Assembly (NCBI RefSeq): GCF_946221935.1
Contig: NZ_CAMIGN010000007.1
Coordinates: 57,925 to 121,924, forward strand
Reading direction: 5' to 3'
From: an uncultured Corynebacterium sp.
GTDB taxonomy: Bacteria > Actinomycetota > Actinomycetes > Mycobacteriales > Mycobacteriaceae
Length of the DNA: 64,000 nucleotides
Position 1 is the first letter of the stretch. Every line of letters begins with the position of its first letter. A program made the position numbers and the translations under genes. Below, one piece after another: positions 43,088-50,729 of this stretch. The notes beneath the pieces are model-generated. The model was given only the letters and a program-made list of their open reading frames with translations, did no database searches and was not told the DNA's origin.

Positions 43088-43103
43088 GTAACGAGAAAGT
43101 TAC
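43088..43103. promoter_or_regulatory. MtrA-like site upstream of NlpC/P60 gene
   Basis: GTAAC-N6-GTTAC, an inverted repeat. A GTAAC-N6-GTAAC-type direct repeat is typical of MtrA sites, which control cell-wall hydrolases in corynebacteria; one base differs from that here. Position, 4 bases from the GlxR site, supports regulation. Confidence 0.4.
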
Positions 43104-43106
43104 AAG

Positions 43107-43122
43107 TGTGAGATGTGTCACA
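43107..43122. promoter_or_regulatory. GlxR (CRP/FNR-type) binding site
   Basis: TGTGAGATGTGTCACA is an exact match to the TGTGA-N6-TCACA consensus of GlxR, the cAMP-responsive corynebacterial global regulator. It lies about 275 bases upstream of the NlpC/P60 start, in the long leader or promoter region. GlxR is known to act on peptidoglycan hydrolase genes in C. glutamicum; here this is inferred. Confidence 0.7.
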
Positions 43123-43196
43123 TTTTGAAAACCATAGGCGTGTCACGTTGCATTACATGGGTTGACCCCGCGTTTTTCTGAATCCGCACTTAAAGA

Positions 43197-43220
43197 TAGT
43201 CAAGCCCCCAGGCTTGACTA
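43197..43220 (-). terminator. Terminator-like hairpin after the Rv1476-like gene
   Basis: TAGTCAAGCC and GGCTTGACTA form a perfect 10-base stem with a CCCA loop, 14 bases after the stop of the gene at 43235. A short T-rich run (TCTTTAAG) follows on this strand. It would separate that gene from the NlpC/P60 leader. Confidence 0.65.
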
Positions 43221-43234
43221 TTTCAAACTGTTAT

Positions 43235-43762
43235 TTAGTTCCGCGGTGAGCGGAGTTTGCATAACGAGGTGATTACGGTCGCAATAATGAGCGAAAGTAA
43301 AACCCCAACGTTTGCCATCCCTGTGGGAGCCTCAAAGCCGGTGGCCTGATTGAGGAAGTCCTGCGTTACCTCAGGGTGACTATTAGCCTCGCGGAGAATC
43401 TTCGTATTTGACTCGATCGCGTAGCGTGAGAGGTTCTCGGATACGACTGCCGCCTGCCCAGGAGACTTCAGGATGACGGTATCCGCGTCCGTGCCATCGA
43501 GAACCTTCTGTGCCTTGTCGCGCAAACTATTATGAAGCGGACCGTCCTGTGTGATGTACCCGATCTTTAGCTTTCCTATTTTTGACGCCGATTCTCCCCC
43601 ACTGGCGCCCTCGACAATCGAATTGAGACTTTTGGTTAGGCCGGCTGATCCAGACTCCACCTCGGTTGGGAAGTCTTCGGCGACGAACACTGAGGCGTCA
43701 TCAAGAGAGGCGATGAGCTGTGCGACGTCGTCCGAAGGAGAGGGGGCGTGCGAATCAGTCAT
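43235..43762 (-). CDS. Rv1476-like single-pass membrane protein
   Basis: A 175-residue protein with an N-terminal soluble region (about 1-140) and a single C-terminal transmembrane helix (about 149-168) ending KLRSPRN, so tail-anchored with its soluble part inside or outside unknown. The soluble part has alpha/beta segments, e.g. DADTVILKSPGQAAVVSENL. It lies just before the RipA-like gene and beside acn, as Rv1476 does in M. tuberculosis; that synteny supports orthology. Function is unknown; a link to the hydrolase is inferred. A hairpin terminator follows it. Confidence 0.75.
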   Translation of the reverse strand: MTDSHAPSPSDDVAQLIASLDDASVFVAEDFPTEVESGSAGLTKSLNSIVEGASGGESASKIGKLKIGYITQDGPLHNSLRDKAQKVLDGTDADTVILKSPGQAAVVSENLSRYAIESNTKILREANSHPEVTQDFLNQATGFEAPTGMANVGVLLSLIIATVITSLCKLRSPRN

Positions 43763-43831
43763 GGGGCAGTTTTAGCACCGAAATAGGGGTGGGGGTGCTG
43801 ACGACACGCTTAAAACCGCAGGATTCGCAGC

Positions 43832-43854
43832 AGAACGAACGTACTGTTAAAATT
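43832..43854 (+). promoter_or_regulatory. acn promoter with AcnR operator
   Basis: CAGAACGAACGTACTG (43832-43847) matches the known AcnR motif CAGNAC-N3-C-GTACTG fully. TAAAAT (43849-43854) follows as the -10, so the operator covers the promoter spacer and AcnR binding would block polymerase. The -35 is weak (TTCGCA at 43825-43830). Confidence 0.8.
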
Positions 43855-43925
43855 CTGAGTGACGTCGCGGGAACAATGCTGCCACAATGGTAAGCAGAGC
43901 CTCTTGCGTAGTAGTCGAAGGCATT

Positions 43926-43951
43926 AGCTGATTAGTGCAGCTGACTAGTGC
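43926..43951. repeat. 13-base tandem direct repeat in acn leader
   Basis: AGCTGATTAGTGC (43926-43938) is repeated at once as AGCTGACTAGTGC (43939-43951), one mismatch. It sits about 75 bases downstream of the -10, in the untranslated leader. The role is unknown. Confidence 0.6.
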
Positions 43952-44011
43952 GCGGCGGCGACCACATCGACGACACATATCGACTAAAAGAAGAGATTAA
44001 AGGAGCTCACT

Positions 44012-46822
44012 GTGGCTGAAAGCATCAACTCCTTCGATTCCAAGAGCACCCTGCAGGTCGGCGAGAAGTCCTATGACTACTTCGCGCTGAGCGCAGTGCC
44101 GGGAATGGAGAAGCTTCCCTACTCCCTGAAGGTTCTCGGCGAGAACCTGCTGCGTAACGAGGATGGCCAGAACATCACTCGCGAGCACATCGAGGCAATC
44201 GCCAACTGGGATCCCTCCGCAGAGCCCAACTTCGAGATCCAGTTCACCCCGGCCCGCGTCATCATGCAGGACTTCACCGGCGTGGCCTGCATCGTTGACC
44301 TGGCAACCATCCGCGACGCTGTCGTGGCTCTGGGCGGCGAGGCTGACGACGTTAACCCGCTGAACCCGGCCGAGATGGTCATCGACCACTCCGTGATTAT
44401 CGAGGCATTCGGCAATGCAGACGCTCTGGAGAAGAACGTCGAGATCGAGTACCAGCGCAACGACGAGCGTTACAAGTTCCTGCGTTGGGGCACCGGCGCC
44501 TTCGAGAACTTCCGCGTTGTTCCTCCGGGAACCGGCATCGTCCACCAGGTGAACATCGAGTACCTGGCTCGCTCTGTCTTCGACAACAACGGCCTGGCTT
44601 ACCCTGACACCTGTGTCGGTACCGACTCCCACACCACCATGGAAAACGGCCTGGGCATCCTGGGCTGGGGCGTTGGCGGCATCGAGGCTGAGGCTGCAAT
44701 GCTCGGCCAGCCGATCTCCATGCTGATCCCGCGCGTCGTCGGCTTCAAGCTGACCGGCGAGATCCAGGCAGGCGTCACCTCCACCGACGTCGTTCTGACC
44801 ATCACCGATATGCTGCGCCAGCATGGCGTAGTTGGTAAGTTCGTCGAGTTCTACGGCAAGGGCGTTGCTGAGCTGCCGCTGGCTAACCGCGCAACCATCG
44901 GCAACATGTCTCCGGAGTTCGGCTCCACCGCCGCTATTTTCCCGATCGACGAAGAGACCGTGAAGTACCTGGAGCTGACCGGTCGCGACCAGGAGACCCT
45001 GGATCGTGTCGAGGCATACGCCAAGGCACAGGGCATGTGGCTGGATCCGGAGAACGAGGCAGAGTACTCCGAATACCTCGAGCTGGATCTGTCCACCGTT
45101 GTTCCGTCCATCGCTGGCCCGAAGCGTCCGCAGGATCGCATCGAGCTGACCGACGCCAAGTCCCAGTTCCGCAAGGATCTGCACAACTACGTCGACGCTG
45201 ATGCTTCCGCTGCTACCCCGGACTTCGATGCAGAAGGCCCGGCTACCGAGAACACCTCCTCTCAGACCGCCGATGCACCGGCTTCTGCCGCTGACGCGAA
45301 GGGCAATGTTCTTTCCGCAGCCGCCGGCTCAGAGGGTCGTCCGTCCAACCCGGTCACCGTCAACTACAACGGTCAGGACGTGGAGCTGGATCACGGTATG
45401 GTCGCAATCGCCTCCATTACCTCCTGCACCAACACCTCCAACCCGTCCGTCATGGTCGGCGCTGGTCTGCTGGCTCGCAACGCCGCTGCTAAGGGTCTGA
45501 AGGCTGCTCCGTGGGTTAAGACCTCTATGGCTCCGGGCTCCCAGGTTGTTAACGGCTACTACGAGAAGGCTGGCCTGTGGAAGGACCTGGAGGCTATGGG
45601 CTTCTACCTGGTCGGCTACGGCTGCACCACCTGTATCGGTAACTCTGGCCCGCTGCCGGAGGAAATCTCCGCAGGCATCAATGAGGGCGACCTGGCCGCT
45701 ACCGCCGTGCTCTCCGGTAACCGTAACTTCGAGGGTCGTATCAACCCGGACGTCAAGATGAACTACTTGGCTTCCCCGATCCTGGTTATCGCATACGCCA
45801 TCGCCGGTACGATGGACTTCGATTTCGAGACCCAGCCGCTGGGCCAAGATCAGGATGGCAACGATGTCTTCCTGAAGGACATCTGGCCGTCCACCCAGGA
45901 CATCGAGGATGTCATCGCTTCCTCCATCACCAAGGATCTGTACACCGAGGACTACGCAAATGTCTTCGAGGGTGACGAGCGCTGGCGCTCCCTGGAGGCT
46001 CCGTCCGGCAAGACCTTCGCTTGGGATCCGAACTCCACCTACATCCGCAAGGCTCCGTACTTCGACGGCATGAGCAAGGAGCCGGAGGCTGTCAACGACG
46101 TCAAGGGTGCACGCGTTCTGGCTCTGCTGGGTGACTCCGTGACCACCGACCACATCTCCCCCGCATCCACCATTAAGCCCGGCACGCCGGCCGCGCAGTA
46201 CCTGGATGCCAATGGTGTGGAGCGCAAGGACTACAACTCCCTGGGCGCACGTCGTGGTAACCACGAGGTCATGGTTCGCGGTACCTTCGCCAACATCCGC
46301 CTGCAGAACCAGCTGCTGGACGGCGTAAGCGGCGGTTACACCCGCGACTTCACCCAGGAGGGTGGCCCGCAGTCCTTCATCTACGACGCTGCAATGAACT
46401 ACCAGAAGGAAAACACCCCGCTGGTTGTTCTGGGTGGTAAGGAATACGGCACCGGCTCCTCCCGTGACTGGGCTGCTAAGGGCACCCTGCTGCTGGGCGT
46501 TAAGGCCGTCATCGCCGAGTCCTTCGAGCGTATCCACCGCTCCAACCTGATCGGCATGGGCGTTGTTCCGTTGCAGTTCCCGGAGGGCGAGTCCTGGAAG
46601 TCCCTGGGTATCGAGGGCACCGAGACCTTCGACATCGAGGGCATCGAGGAGCTCAACAACGGCTCCACCCCGAAGACCGTCAAGGTAACTGCCACCAAGG
46701 AAAACGGCGAGAAGATTGAGTTCGATGCCGTCACCCGCATCGATACCCCCGGTGAGGCAGACTACTACCGCAACGGCGGCATCCTGCAGTTCGTTCTGCG
46801 CAACATGATGTCCGACAAGTAA
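44012..46822 (+). CDS. acn: Aconitate hydratase
   Basis: A 936-residue monomeric aconitase (AcnA/IRP type) that interconverts citrate and isocitrate. The three Fe-S cysteines are in ITSCTNTSNP and CTTCIGNSGP; DSHTTMENGLG and GAARGN-like LGARRGNHEVM are active-site segments, with GSSRDWAAKG as the swivel-domain catalytic Ser. An extra acidic Ala/Asp-rich insert (about 395-440) lies between domains 3 and 4, as in other corynebacteria. GTG start with AAAGGAG 7 bases upstream. Expression is probably controlled by AcnR (operator at 43832) and feeds the TCA cycle. Codon use is the most biased in the window, suggesting high expression. Confidence 0.97.
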   Translation: MAESINSFDSKSTLQVGEKSYDYFALSAVPGMEKLPYSLKVLGENLLRNEDGQNITREHIEAIANWDPSAEPNFEIQFTPARVIMQDFTGVACIVDLATIRDAVVALGGEADDVNPLNPAEMVIDHSVIIEAFGNADALEKNVEIEYQRNDERYKFLRWGTGAFENFRVVPPGTGIVHQVNIEYLARSVFDNNGLAYPDTCVGTDSHTTMENGLGILGWGVGGIEAEAAMLGQPISMLIPRVVGFKLTGEIQAGVTSTDVVLTITDMLRQHGVVGKFVEFYGKGVAELPLANRATIGNMSPEFGSTAAIFPIDEETVKYLELTGRDQETLDRVEAYAKAQGMWLDPENEAEYSEYLELDLSTVVPSIAGPKRPQDRIELTDAKSQFRKDLHNYVDADASAATPDFDAEGPATENTSSQTADAPASAADAKGNVLSAAAGSEGRPSNPVTVNYNGQDVELDHGMVAIASITSCTNTSNPSVMVGAGLLARNAAAKGLKAAPWVKTSMAPGSQVVNGYYEKAGLWKDLEAMGFYLVGYGCTTCIGNSGPLPEEISAGINEGDLAATAVLSGNRNFEGRINPDVKMNYLASPILVIAYAIAGTMDFDFETQPLGQDQDGNDVFLKDIWPSTQDIEDVIASSITKDLYTEDYANVFEGDERWRSLEAPSGKTFAWDPNSTYIRKAPYFDGMSKEPEAVNDVKGARVLALLGDSVTTDHISPASTIKPGTPAAQYLDANGVERKDYNSLGARRGNHEVMVRGTFANIRLQNQLLDGVSGGYTRDFTQEGGPQSFIYDAAMNYQKENTPLVVLGGKEYGTGSSRDWAAKGTLLLGVKAVIAESFERIHRSNLIGMGVVPLQFPEGESWKSLGIEGTETFDIEGIEELNNGSTPKTVKVTATKENGEKIEFDAVTRIDTPGEADYYRNGGILQFVLRNMMSDK

Positions 46823-46863
46823 GGACTTAAAAACCCTTACGCGCCGTGGCGATAGTCATGACA

Positions 46864-46930
46864 GGGCGGTGACCATAGCGCCTCTTCCCTAGCGGGAAGA
46901 CCAGCGTTGGTCACCGCCCCTTTTGCTTTT
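46864..46930 (+). terminator. Terminator between acn and acnR
   Basis: GGGCGGTGACC (46864-46874) pairs perfectly with GGTCACCGCCC (46909-46919), enclosing an inner stem CTTCCC/GGGAAG (46884-46899). CTTTTGCTTTT follows. A strong rho-independent terminator for acn; some read-through to acnR is likely, as the genes are adjacent. Confidence 0.85.
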
Positions 46931-46954
46931 ACTCCCACAGAAGGTTAAACCCAG

Positions 46955-47524
46955 ATGCCCAAAGTAAGCGACAGAGATTTGGCAGAGCGAAAGGTCGAGA
47001 TTCTCGCCGGCGCCCGCCACTGCTTCGCGACCTTCGGCTACGACGGAGCCACCGTCGCCCGCCTAGAGGAAGCCACTGGCAAGTCCCGCGGTGCGATCTT
47101 CCACCACTACCAAAACAAGGATCACCTGTTTTTAGAGGTGGCTCATGAGGATATGCGCAAAATGGCCGAGCTCACTGCAGATAAAGGCCTAATTGGCGCA
47201 ATCCGCACACTTGTCAAGTCAAAAGACTTGACTGACTGGTGGGGAATGCGGGTTGAAATCACCCGTCGCGTCAATATGGACCCCTGCTTTGCAGCGAAGT
47301 GGGAGTTGGATCAGCTGGCGCTAAAGGAAACCGTGCGCACCCGACTACGGGAGCAACGCGCCAGCGGCAGGATTCGTGCTGACGTAGAGATCGAAACCAT
47401 TGCTCAAACCCTGGAGTTGGTGTTGGAGGGCGTTTTGGGCAGACTCGCGCAGCTCCAGGGGACGGAAGGGCTATCTGATGCCCTGGATTTCGTGGAAGGG
47501 TCCCTGCGTTCCCCCGGCCAATAA
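46955..47524 (+). CDS. acnR: TetR-type repressor of aconitase, AcnR
   Basis: A 189-residue TetR-family regulator. The N-terminal HTH is at about 25-65 (ATVARLEEATGKSRGAIFHHYQNKDHLF), followed by an all-helical ligand domain with MRVEITRRVNMDPCF. AcnR of C. glutamicum represses acn and binds citrate-Mg as corepressor-like ligand. It lies directly downstream of acn after the terminator, and the matching operator is in the acn promoter. The start has AGAAGG 9 bases upstream. Confidence 0.95.
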   Translation: MPKVSDRDLAERKVEILAGARHCFATFGYDGATVARLEEATGKSRGAIFHHYQNKDHLFLEVAHEDMRKMAELTADKGLIGAIRTLVKSKDLTDWWGMRVEITRRVNMDPCFAAKWELDQLALKETVRTRLREQRASGRIRADVEIETIAQTLELVLEGVLGRLAQLQGTEGLSDALDFVEGSLRSPGQ

Positions 47525-47555
47525 GTCGTCCGGCCCGGTGAGTAGCATGTAGTAC

Positions 47556-47825
47556 ATGATCGCAATCATGACCGTGACCGGGCTGGATCACACCGGAATT
47601 ATCGCTGCCGTGTCCACTGCCCTGGCAGAACTAGACGTCAACATTCTCAACGTCTCCCAGACAATCATGGACGACTACTTCACCATGATTCTGCATGTGC
47701 GCATTGACGACACGAAGTTTGGTATCGCCGATGTGCAGGATCGCATGGCGGAGGTCGAGAAGCAGGAAAAGCTGGTTATCAGGGTGCAGTCGGAGTCGAT
47801 CTTCTCCGCCATGCACGACGTTTAA
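47556..47825 (+). CDS. ACT-domain protein (UPF0237 type)
   Basis: An 89-residue single ACT domain: MIAIMTVTGLDHTGIIAAVS, LNVSQTIMDDYFTMILHV. No enzymatic module is attached, so it likely senses a small ligand such as an amino acid. It precedes the UPF0210 gene by 18 bases; the pair is conserved in many bacteria, including streptococci. A regulatory role for the partner enzyme is inferred. Confidence 0.9.
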   Translation: MIAIMTVTGLDHTGIIAAVSTALAELDVNILNVSQTIMDDYFTMILHVRIDDTKFGIADVQDRMAEVEKQEKLVIRVQSESIFSAMHDV

Positions 47826-47843
47826 AGGTTCGGGGGTTAGAAC

Positions 47844-49217
47844 ATGAATCCACGTCGTGGCGTCACAAACCAGAGCAACAACATCCTCGAAACCATCGAA
47901 ATGATCGAGAAGTACCGTCTCGATATTCGAACGGTGACGATGGGTATCAACCTTATGCCGTGTATTCGCGAGACGATGCAGGCGACCGCGGAGGCAGTGT
48001 ACGAGCGCGTGGTGGACTATGCCCGCAGCCTCGTGCCGGTGTGCCAAGGAATCGAGCGCGAGCTGGGTATTCCGATCGTTAACAAGCGCATCTCTGTCAC
48101 TCCTGTGGGAATTCTCGCATCCGCAGTGGAAGGCAATCCAGTGCGCATCGCCGAGGCTCTAAACCGGGCTGCAAATGAAGTGGGTGTGAACTTCATCGGT
48201 GGCTATTCCGCACTGGTTGAAAAGGGCGCAACACGAGGTGAGTTGGATCTGATTCGCTCTCTGCCGGAGGCGCTGAATGAGACCGATGTCGTGTGTGCCT
48301 CCGTTAATGTGGGTAGCTCTAAAGCAGGCATCAATATGAATGCTGTTCGCGAGATGGGGCAGGTCATTAAGGACTGCTCTACCTACGGTTCCAGTGGCAC
48401 ACTGGCCTGCGCAAAGCTCGTGGTGTTCGCCAACTCCGTGTCCGATAATCCTTTCATGGCGGGTGCTTACCACGGTGTGGAGGAGCCAGATTGCGTAATC
48501 AACGTGGGCGTATCTGGCCCTGGTGTGGTGGATCGCGCAGTAGCCGGGATGACCGGTGCGACGTTGAACGAGGTGTCTGAGGAGATCAAGCGCGCTGCAT
48601 TTAAGATCACCCGCACGGGTCAGCTGGTGGGTGTCATGGCCGCACAGCGCCTGGGAGTTCCCTTCGGCATTGTCGACCTCTCGTTGGCCCCGACGGCAGA
48701 ACTTGGCGATTCGGTGGCGCATATCCTGGAGCATATGGGGCTCGGCCAGGTTGGTACGCATGGAACCACTGCTGCCCTGGCGCTTCTCAACGACGCAGTG
48801 AAGAAGGGCGGCATGATGGCCTGTTCACGCGTCGGTGGATTGTCCGGATCCTTCATCCCGGTTTCGGAGGACAAGGGAATGATCGACGCAGTGCGCAGCG
48901 GTGCGATAAGCATCGACAAGCTGGAAGCGATGACGGCAATCTGCTCTGTGGGGCTGGACATGATCGCTATTCCTGGCGATACGCCCGCGGAATCGATTGC
49001 AGGCATGATCGCAGACGAGGCTGCCATTGGCGTGATGAACCACAAGACGACCGCTGTGCGTGTTATCCCCGCGGTGGGAACCAAGGTGGGCGATAACGTG
49101 GACTTTGGTGGTCTGCTGGGCTATGCACCGGTAATCGGCGTCAATCAGGTCAGCAGTGCGGAGTTTATCAACCGCGGTGGCTTTATTCCGGCGCCGTTGC
49201 ACGGTTATCGGAATTAG
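47844..49217 (+). CDS. UPF0210 (DUF711) family protein
   Basis: A 457-residue UPF0210/DUF711 protein, starting MNPRRGVTNQSNNILETIEM. Typical segments are TVTMGINLMPCIRE, VNFIGGYSALVEKG and GAYHGVEEPDCVINVGVSGPGV. The fold resembles PFL-like glycyl-radical relatives but lacks the Gly-radical loop, so catalysis is uncertain. It is coupled to the ACT protein at 47556, which may regulate it. No reaction is established to my knowledge. Confidence 0.9.
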   Translation: MNPRRGVTNQSNNILETIEMIEKYRLDIRTVTMGINLMPCIRETMQATAEAVYERVVDYARSLVPVCQGIERELGIPIVNKRISVTPVGILASAVEGNPVRIAEALNRAANEVGVNFIGGYSALVEKGATRGELDLIRSLPEALNETDVVCASVNVGSSKAGINMNAVREMGQVIKDCSTYGSSGTLACAKLVVFANSVSDNPFMAGAYHGVEEPDCVINVGVSGPGVVDRAVAGMTGATLNEVSEEIKRAAFKITRTGQLVGVMAAQRLGVPFGIVDLSLAPTAELGDSVAHILEHMGLGQVGTHGTTAALALLNDAVKKGGMMACSRVGGLSGSFIPVSEDKGMIDAVRSGAISIDKLEAMTAICSVGLDMIAIPGDTPAESIAGMIADEAAIGVMNHKTTAVRVIPAVGTKVGDNVDFGGLLGYAPVIGVNQVSSAEFINRGGFIPAPLHGYRN

Positions 49218-49276
49218 GAACTGGCGGAACCTAAAAACTAGCTGAAACATAAAACTAGCAAGGAGTGGTTCGGCGC

Positions 49277-50035
49277 ATGGTGGAGATCTTTCAGTACGGT
49301 CGCTCGTCGGTCGTAATCGACGACCCAGCGGATGGTCTGGTGCGGGGCGCCCAGGCCGGTACCTTCGACGAGCGTTGCTCTCTGCCTGCGGGTTCGGCGG
49401 CAATTAACGCCGCCTTGTCGAATAACGGGCGCATGCCGGTGGCGGGGAACGCCGCGGGTTTTAGCGTGGTGCAAACGGCAGTGCTGTGTGTGGGAGGATG
49501 CCTGGTGATCTTCAGCGGCTTCTTGGGGCTCCGCGGTGTCACGCAATCCACAGTGATTGGCATTGTGCTTTCAGCTATTGGTCTGTTGATGGCAGGTATT
49601 GCCTTTTATAGTGCAAGAAAACGCCGTGGTCGCCTGCAGATTTTAGGTAAGGCTTGGGGAAATGGCTGGCTGCGCTTTGCCCCCGTACGGGTCGGAGGGG
49701 TGTGGATCTCGCGAATGTCGACCCACAACGACAATGGCGATACCACTAACACGGACCGTCGGTTTTATTACAAGGCTATGGCTCAGGCGTATCCAACAGA
49801 TGGCCTACAACCCTTCACCTTCCGCACCGGAGAGTTCAATGCTCCTGCCGACTGGAACGGCCACGCCTACAACCTGCGAATGGCAGAAGGGCCGATGGAT
49901 GTGCTGGAGCCGGAGTACACAAATGGCTGGACCATCTGCCGTTATATCGCTGGCCAGCCAGAGACTGCGACGATTGCCACGGATCTTTCCGCAAAGCAGG
50001 TCAAGGCAGCTCTAGAGGTCGCGCAAATCCGATAG
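49277..50035 (+). CDS. Membrane protein of unknown function
   Basis: A 252-residue protein with two transmembrane helices at about 59-80 and 86-105 followed by a basic RKRRGR and a soluble C-terminal domain (about 115-250) with mixed beta segments. The N-terminal 55 residues are soluble. ATG 49277 has AAGGAG 11 bases upstream; the GTG at 49265 would lie in that ribosome site. It is 59 bases after UPF0210 and overlaps the convergent Lrp gene by 24 bases. I recognise no family. Confidence 0.72.
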   Translation: MVEIFQYGRSSVVIDDPADGLVRGAQAGTFDERCSLPAGSAAINAALSNNGRMPVAGNAAGFSVVQTAVLCVGGCLVIFSGFLGLRGVTQSTVIGIVLSAIGLLMAGIAFYSARKRRGRLQILGKAWGNGWLRFAPVRVGGVWISRMSTHNDNGDTTNTDRRFYYKAMAQAYPTDGLQPFTFRTGEFNAPADWNGHAYNLRMAEGPMDVLEPEYTNGWTICRYIAGQPETATIATDLSAKQVKAALEVAQIR

Positions 50036-50491
50036 GGACTGCAGGAGCTGGCTGTGCCGGGCGGGGATCCGGTCCCGCAGGATGATCTCCGTCCGGGTTC
50101 GTTGAACCCCTTTAACCTCTTGAAGCTTCAGAGTGATTTGTTCGAGGTGGCCATGATCACGTGCCACCACCTTGCAGGTGAGGTCATAGGGGCCGGCGAG
50201 TGAATGAGCCTCGGTAATCCACGGTATCTTCGCAAACTCGGCCGTGACGCGGTCGAGGGTGCGCTGGTCCAACGTGACATGGACAAAGGCACCTAAAGGA
50301 AAACCCAAGGCTCCGGGGTGGAAGTGTGGCGCAAAGCTACTGATCACTCCCCTGTCCATCAACTTCTCGATGCGGCTACTGACGGTCGCACGCGCGACGC
50401 CGAGCACGCGCGCATACTCTCGCACCCCAGCTTTGGGGCGTTCGCTCAGCAGTGCACAGAGTTTGATGTCTGTTTCGTCAAGGTCTCGCAT
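50012..50491 (-). CDS. Lrp/AsnC-family transcriptional regulator
   Basis: A 159-residue Lrp/AsnC regulator. The N-terminal HTH (about 8-55) has DIKLCALLSERPKAGVREYARVLGVARATVSSRIEKL; the RAM ligand domain follows (about 65-145, TLDQRTLDRVTAEFAKIPW and DLTCKVVARDHGH). It is divergent from the indolepyruvate ferredoxin oxidoreductase gene with 238 bases between, a standard arrangement for a local regulator, so aromatic amino acids are a likely effector (inference). Two inverted repeats lie in the shared region. Confidence 0.9.
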   Translation of the reverse strand: MRDLDETDIKLCALLSERPKAGVREYARVLGVARATVSSRIEKLMDRGVISSFAPHFHPGALGFPLGAFVHVTLDQRTLDRVTAEFAKIPWITEAHSLAGPYDLTCKVVARDHGHLEQITLKLQEVKGVQRTRTEIILRDRIPARHSQLLQSLSDLRDL

Positions 50492-50534
50492 TAGCGCTCT
50501 CGTTCCTTGTGACGCCCATTAAGGCCTGTTGTTA

Positions 50535-50550
50535 AAAAGTATCTACTTTT
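50535..50550. promoter_or_regulatory. AAAAGTA-N2-TACTTTT inverted repeat
   Basis: A 7-2-7 AT-rich inverted repeat 44 bases upstream of the lrp start. The AT-rich palindrome fits an Lrp-type site, possibly autoregulatory. Confidence 0.45.
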
Positions 50551-50582
50551 GGCAGCAAATATGGTTTATGTTGAATGAGATG

Positions 50583-50599
50583 CTAGGCCATTGGCCTAG
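50583..50599. promoter_or_regulatory. CTAGGCC-N3-GGCCTAG inverted repeat
   Basis: A perfect 7-3-7 inverted repeat between lrp and the indolepyruvate ferredoxin oxidoreductase gene, 130 bases before the latter. Candidate operator; regulator not known. Confidence 0.45.
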
Positions 50600-50729
50600 T
50601 TTTCAAGGTGGGTTAGCTAAAAATATTTGCTAAGTGAACTATTTTCGAGAGGCTACTTAAGTTTGGTCTGCTCATCACTCTAGTGTGATTCGAAACACAT
50701 TTTCCGCACACATGAAAGGGTGAACAGCG

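Noticed and set aside
42834..43234. c-di-AMP (ydaO-type) riboswitch in the leader of the NlpC/P60 gene
   Set aside because: The position is attractive, but I could not find the conserved core strings by eye; a covariance search is needed, so I do not annotate it.
43997..45184. A 395-codon minus-strand frame inside acn
   Set aside because: A shadow of the highly biased acn codons; no ribosome site and no protein features.
45329..46537. A 402-codon minus-strand frame inside acn
   Set aside because: Same reason: opposite-strand shadow of codon bias over an unbroken aconitase.
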